Source: Certhia americana
Lineage: Eukaryota; Chordata; Aves; Passeriformes; Certhiidae
Assembly: GCA_018697195.1 (NCBI GenBank)
Contig: JAGMWU010000063.1
Location: forward strand, 1-64,000
Direction: 5' to 3'
Length of the DNA stretch: 64,000 bases
A program made the position numbers and the translations under genes. Of the stretch, positions 58,640 to 64,000 are shown piece after piece (within the stretch, counting starts at the first letter, position 1; each line of letters opens with the position of its first letter). Below the pieces are notes generated by a model. That model did no database searches, was not told the origin of the DNA, and saw only the letters and a program-made list of their open reading frames with translations.

Positions 58640-58995
58640 TGTTAATGAACTGAATAAGTAACTAAATGGGTGATTAACCAAATGAGCATGACAATAATTT
58701 GATTGCGATTTCCCCACTTTTAAAGCACAGGAAATAGTAAGAAAAGGAGTAATTCAGTGACCAGCAGGAATTCAAACAGTACAGAGCTAGAGGAGCTGGG
58801 GGAAGCTTTGACTAGATGTGGCTGTCAATAAATCCCCCACAGCACCGCAGAAATCTTTGGCTAAATATTTAGATTTCTTGATTTGTGCCTCCACACAGTA
58901 GAAAAAAACTATCAATTGATTTGAAGCAGCTTTTATTTTTATGGCCTGATTTTATAATTAGCTACAATTATGAAATGGATCATCCTGCTGTTACA
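58640..58995. promoter_or_regulatory. Candidate conserved noncoding element
   Basis: AT-rich, with GGGTGATTAACC, CAATAATTTGATTGCG (from 58692), CTATCAATTGATTTG and TATAATTAGCTACAATTATG. Several homeodomain and PBX-like TGATTG cores; conservation not tested. Confidence 0.4.
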
Positions 58996-60940
58996 TGAAG
59001 TTGTGAGTCACACACATCTCAATGCTGGACATCATTTTGGGGTCACCAGCCTGGGTTTGTGTTGCAGAGCCTGCAGTGCCTGCTGCTTCCCCACCACACT
59101 GAGGTCTGAGTGACAAATCAGAATGGGAGAGGGAACCCAAAATTACCACAGTGGGAAGATGGTCTGCACTGCTGGGGAGGGAGAAATGAGAAAACTGAGA
59201 AATAATACCCTCTCCTTGGCCATCCCAGCTGCTCACAGTGGATAATCCTGTTCCCCACCCCAAGCAGACAACGGTGACCATGGCAGAAGGTCAGGGAAGG
59301 AGCATCCAGCTGAGAAGCAGGGCTCCAGCTGGACTCTGGAACGCTCTCACCCACAAGATCAATCCTGCCAGAGACACAAACGTTCATCAGCTGTTGGCAG
59401 GGCAGGTTGCAATCCATTTTCACCTGCACACTCCAATAGATGCCCTGTTCTTGCCATCACAGGTGGAGGGGAAACACTCTGCAGTGGACCTGGGAGTGAG
59501 GAGCAGAGCAGCTCTGGGAGGCAGAGAGATGCCTGTAGGATTTACGGAACCAGGCACTGACATTCCCTGACGTGTTTGCCAAGAATGAGGATCCCTGGAA
59601 GGAGTTTTGCTGGTGGTGGGCAAGGAGGACAGTCCCTCCACGCTGATGATGTTAGCCTGGGAAATGTCTGGAGGGGAATGGGGCATCCCAAGGTCAGAAC
59701 AATCCCTCTGCAGTTCTGCTGTGCCCTTGAAAGCAAGCACTGAAGGGAGATGCCAAAAGCCTGCTCTACATGTTGGGAGAGCCAGGCTCAGGATTTAAAA
59801 CCCACTGACAAACACCTCCATCCAGGTAGTGTCTAACACTGTCAAAACAAACGTGAAAGAGATACTGTAGGTTTTCTCACTAAAACCTCAGCAAGAGCTG
59901 CTCTCCAGAGACTCTGAGGCATTGTGGTGGAAAGGACAGAGCCAGGCTTGGCAGCAGGATTGCCACAGTCTGGGCATGGGAGGAGCAGGACTTGTCCGTG
60001 CCCATCCCTGAGGGCAATCTGTTAAAAGACACCGTGTTTAGGCCTATAGAAAGTCAGCTTCAGGAGCTCCGTGGAGCCCAGACAGGGAGATTAGGAGCAA
60101 AGCCCCGTGTAAGCCTTGCAGGGTTCATTTTGGGGTTGGTGATCTGAACCGTGTGCTCTGGCAGTCAGACAGAAGCTCAGTGAATCAAGACATTTCTATT
60201 CCCATCCACTCCGTTACCCTGCCCGGTGATCTCCTAAATCACTTCTCCTATCTGCACCTTCATTTCCTGAAACAAGGAAGAACACTGGACCTGAAACAGC
60301 AAGGACATGCGAATTCTTTTCTTCTCTGGCAAGCAGCAGCTCCTGAAGGAAACTTTGTCTTGGCATTCCAGTAACTGTAACATCATCTTTAGTAATGTAT
60401 TGAGAGACAATGAAGGACAAAAGCTCGTGCAAACACTGCTCAAATGATCCCTGGAATGACAAATCCCTCCCATCCCACCATCCTGGGTCACACCACAGCC
60501 CCACATGTGAATATATATATTCACATATACGCAGGAAGGCACTTGTGGGCTCATTGTCCAGGGATGTTATCTCTGATCCGGTTCTTTTTAAGTTATTGTT
60601 ACACCACTCAGACTGTGAATGTGGAATTGCAGAAGTAGTCCTACTTAACTGTCAAGATGTGTCTTTTTTAGCCTTCTATTTCCATGTTGGCTCGTTGTTC
60701 TTAGGGGTTTTTTATTTTCCAGTAGCACTGGCTGTCTCTCATTCGCATATGGCTTTTTGTGCAGTTCTGTGTCCCAATTTTGGGGAGCAGCGGAGGAAAC
60801 ACCCGATGCGAAGGGGATAGAGGTACAAGGTAAGGAAAAACAACTAGGGACACTGACAATTTAACAAGAACTTTTAACAACCGGGTAACAAGCAAACCTT
60901 AACAATGAAAACACTGAGCAGCCTGGCTAAACAACCACCG
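58996..60940. other. Intergenic DNA 5' of PSMB2
   Basis: Ordinary mixed sequence with no exon or repeat family recognised. A short ATATATATAT patch lies near 60510. Confidence 0.45.
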
Positions 60941-61141
60941 TGTGGATGTTTATTTACCCCATTTTCCACCTTTAACCATCCCGCGACTCCAAAGGCACGG
61001 AACTCGCCCCCTCCCGTTCCCGCCTCCCCCTCACTCTCCCCTCAGCGCTGCACGGGCGACTCTCGCGAGCGGTGACGTCATGGCGGCGCGCGGTGGCGCG
61101 CAGGCGCGGTGGGGCGTGCCGGGCCGCGCTGTGTCACGGCC
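60941..61141 (+). promoter_or_regulatory. PSMB2: PSMB2 CpG promoter and 5' UTR
   Basis: A compact CpG-rich, TATA-less promoter. TCTCGCGAG at 61061-61069 matches the TCTCGCGAGA core-promoter element. A perfect CRE, TGACGTCA, lies at 61073-61080, and a YY1-type ATGGCGGC at 61080-61087. This set is typical of housekeeping genes with focused CpG promoters. The YY1-type site contains an upstream ATG (61080) in another frame. Confidence 0.8.
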
Positions 61142-63673
61142 ATGGAGTACCTGATCGGCATCCAGGGCCCCGACTACGTCCTGGTGGCCGCGGACACCGT
61201 GGCGGCCACCAGCATCATCCAGATGAAGCACGGTGAGACCCTAGGGGCAGCCCGGGCCGTCGTGCTAAGCCCCTGGCCCTGTAGGGTGTCCCAGAGCCCG
61301 CGGTTGCGGTGCGGCGGGCCCGCCGCTCGGGCTGAGGGGAGGCTGTTGGCACGGGAGGTTTCTCGGTTTGAGCGCTGCCGGGCCCTTCAGCGCGGAGCCA
61401 AAATGGGGTTTAAATCACAGCTTAAACCGGGTAAAGTCGCCGGTCCTGTCCGTGTAGGACCGCTCTGGGTTGGGTTGTTAGCTTAGTTTACCTGTTCAGG
61501 TGAGCTTGTGAGCCCGAAGCTCGCTTTGCTTAGCAATGTCAAAGTGCTAACCGCACAGGGGTAACGATGTGTGACATCGTGTTTGACCCTGTGCCAAATT
61601 CACCGGTAAAACTTAATTCCTTGGAGAAAAGGGATTATGGGGACTGAAAGGATCAGGGAAATTCATAGCACAGGAGCCACACTGAAACATGGCTTTGGTT
61701 TCTTTGTGTGGTAAAACATCTAGGGTGTCACCGAGTCTCTAGAATTATCTAAAATCAGTTTTTCTTCCTGCTGTTGCAATGACCTAGACTGAAGCGTGTT
61801 CTATTCTAAAGACTGTGCTTTAGTAGCTCTTTTTAAAAAACTTGTAGAATAGAGGATTGTTAGATCCATACAACTGAATATAAATAAATCTCTATAAAAA
61901 TGTTCTAGCACTGCAAATGTTTCACTTCAAGTTTGTGATAGCAAATTGGAGCAGTGTTAGAGGCTGTGAAAGCGGGTCATATGTACAAAATAAAAATTTA
62001 ATCACTTTGAATAATGTTTTCTGAGTTAATGTTGGTTTCAAATAGGTTTGTTCACAAGCTTTAAGGGAAATGCCCTTCGAACACAGAATTTAGTTGCTTT
62101 TGCTGGGGCGGAACCCATAAATTTCAGATCTGTATTTAAAATGTTTATTTGTAAATTAATTTCAGCCTGGAGAAGTTTTGAGGCGACCCAGTAGCCCCTT
62201 CTGGTACCTGAAGGGTGCCTGCAGAAAAGGTAGAGAGAGAGTTTCCAAGGGTTTGTAATGACAGGGCAGTGGGAATGGCTTCCCACTGGAAGGGTTAGAT
62301 GGGATATTGGGAAGGGTGGAGAGGCCCTGGCAGAGGTTGCCCAGAGAAGCTGTGGCTTCCCCATCCTTGGAAGTGTCCAAGGCCAGGCTGGATGGGATTT
62401 GGAGCAGCCTGGGATAGTGGAAAGCATCCCTGCCCATGGAAGGGGGTGGGTTTTAAGCTCTCTCTCCAACCCAAACCAGTCTGGGATTGCAGGGGCTGGG
62501 CAGTGTCGGTGGTTTTCCCTAAGCTCCAGACAGCACCTCCAGTGCTGTGATAACTTGTGACATCATTTTAGAGGATTGTGTCACTTTGAGCCTGTCTTGC
62601 AGCAGAGATTGTTCAGCACCATTTAGTGAGCTGGAGGGGAAGCTCAGAGCTGAGAGGTTTGGTGTTTGTCCAAGCCCTCGGTGGAGAGAAGGGATTTTCC
62701 CTTCTCAGTGTCTGTCTGGGATATCCAAGTGCTAGATTCCTGCTCTGCTGAGAGGAGACTCTGTGAGCACAGATTTGTCTTCAGCACTGTCATTGCAACA
62801 GCTTGGATCCCCTCAAACACACACAAACTTAGAACTGTTTTAAACTTCAGTTACGACTAAAAATATGGATTACTGTTCTTTAATTTCCTGTTTATAAATG
62901 GGCTTTGTTACAATTTATAATAGTTACTTTAATTTTCATTCTCTTTGGTTGTTTGGTTTGGGTTTTTTCCACAAAAAAATGACAAGGAAAAGAAATGTTT
63001 CTGGAAAAGCCTCATTCATGTAAGCTTGTGCTTTTTGGGACTGCTGAATATAAGGAAAAGAACATCATTTGACATGGGATTTGTTGCTGGATTTCCTAAG
63101 ATTGCTTTTGCTCAATGTGTTGATATCTCAGCTTTATATAAAATTATTTGCTTATGTTGCAGAAGGTTTGAATGAAGTTGAATAGTCACTGAGCAAAATT
63201 CTTAATCCTGAAACTGGGAAGTAAAACCTTCTGCTTTGAACACAATATTCTGTGTGAAGCTTTATTCTTTCCTCCCTTGCTTCTAATGTAGGAAATACTG
63301 TATATTTCTGGAATGCCTCCCTTCCTGAAGGGTTTTTTTCCTCTTTAACAGCTCTTGTGTTTTGTGTCATCAGCTGTGAGACACCAAATTTGTGTTTGCT
63401 CAGAAGGGCTTTTTACTGATGCTCCAGGTCATGATGCAGTTATCCAAATCTCTTTATTGCTTCTGTAAAGTCCTGATACATCAGGATATTGGCAAAATAA
63501 TTTATTCTTCCTCATGACCATTGCACTCAATGTTATTTTTCTTTGCCTAGACCATGACAAAATGTTTAAGATGAGTGAGAAGATCTTACTGCTGTGTGTG
63601 GGGGAGCCTGGAGACACGGTGCAGTTTGCAGAATACATCCAGAAAAATGTTCAGCTCTACAAAATGAGAAATG
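61142..63673 (+). CDS. PSMB2: Proteasome subunit beta type-2 (beta4), exons 1-2, partial
   Basis: PSMB2 is the non-catalytic beta4 subunit of the 20S proteasome core and occupies one position in each seven-membered beta ring. Exon 1 coding (61142-61232) starts [19 protein letters not shown]. Exon 2 (63551-63673) encodes [20 protein letters not shown] and ends at KMRN plus one base. Together they give 71 codons and 1 nt of the 201-codon family length, so roughly 130 residues lie beyond the window. There is no propeptide and no N-terminal catalytic threonine, as expected for beta4. Splice signals are CACG|GTGAGA, TTGCCTAG|AC and AATG|GTGAGT, and phases agree. The main ATG has G at -3 and +4. 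Relative to human, SDRVAAS reads ADTVAAT, a conservative-looking change near residues 17-23. Confidence 0.97.
61233..63550 (+). other. PSMB2: PSMB2 intron 1
   Basis: A 2.3-kb intron. It starts in CpG-rich sequence to about 61450, contains the CR1 fragment at 62252-62490 and ends in CTTTGCCTAG. No other gene recognised. The 327 bases after exon 2 (63674-64000) are the start of intron 2. Confidence 0.85.
62252..62490 (+). mobile_element. CR1 LINE 3' fragment in PSMB2 intron 1
   Basis: About 240 bp with GGAATGGCTTCCCACTGG, GGTTGCCCAGAGAAGCTGTG, GGCCAGGCTGGATGGGATT, TCCCTGCCCATGG and CTCCAACCCAAACC, in CR1 order. Confidence 0.93.
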
Positions 63674-64000
63674 GTGAGTGAAGCAGGACAGGCCCTGGGG
63701 GTTGGGAGCAGAGCTAAGGGTGCTTTCCAGGTGAATGTTGGTGGAAAGTGCTGTTCTCAAACCTTGTGTAATCTCAAAAGATTTCTGCATTTTTAGCGTC
63801 CAACAAAGATGATAATTCAGGCAAAATAGCCAAGCTACATGTCCTTAATATTTTCATTTTTTGAAGCCATGTATTTCTGTGGTCCATACACATGTGAACT
63901 ACCCCAAGTCTGAGCGCCCTGTTGGTGCTTGTAGCTTTCAGAATAAACCAGAATTAGACAAAAGGCACTGCATTTTGTCACTAAAGAACATTTTGTTGTT

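Noticed and set aside
1..64000. CRISPR arrays, operons, bacterial mobile elements, tRNA or rRNA genes
   Set aside because: The window is vertebrate nuclear DNA. I saw no regularly spaced repeat-spacer array and no cloverleaf or rRNA-like sequence.

Overview
The window is a piece of a bird genome, most likely a songbird. Coding regions are intron-rich, the intergenic DNA is GC-rich and microchromosome-like, and all the interspersed repeats I could recognise are CR1 LINE 3' fragments. Three plus-strand genes lie in the order CLSPN, C1orf216, PSMB2. This is the gene order of human 1p34.3 read in the opposite direction, so the block is conserved synteny.

Region 1 (1-15.1 kb) holds the complete CLSPN (claspin) gene. 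Twenty-five coding exons run from an ATG at 1410 to a TGA at 13911 and encode about 1346 residues. The gene has a CpG-rich promoter (NF-Y, GC-box, E2F-like and CTCF-like motifs) and an AATAAA at 15075. Upstream of it, at 478-690, sits a decayed direct duplicate of CLSPN exon 6 with its flanking intron.

Region 2 (15.1-29.4 kb) has no recognisable gene. It holds CR1 fragments, a GGAGAT hexamer array with a 10-N gap, and AT-rich islands that look like conserved noncoding elements.

Region 3 (28.8-33.1 kb) is C1orf216. It has a CpG-island promoter with G-quadruplex-prone arrays, a noncoding first exon, one coding exon for 272 residues and a long 3' UTR.

Region 4 (33.1-60.9 kb) is 28 kb with no recognisable gene. 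It again shows AT-rich, homeodomain-motif-rich islands in GC-rich DNA, a perfect GATA inverted repeat and a 111-113 bp near-duplicate beside a TA microsatellite.

Region 5 (60.9-64 kb) is the PSMB2 promoter and its first two coding exons. The gene continues past the window.

The genes belong to separate cell functions: replication-checkpoint signalling (CLSPN), an uncharacterised coiled-coil protein (C1orf216) and the 20S proteasome (PSMB2). I see no operon-like or novel multi-gene system. The most interesting signals are the upstream CLSPN exon duplication, the large CNE-like regulatory space around widely expressed genes, and several promoter and splicing details.
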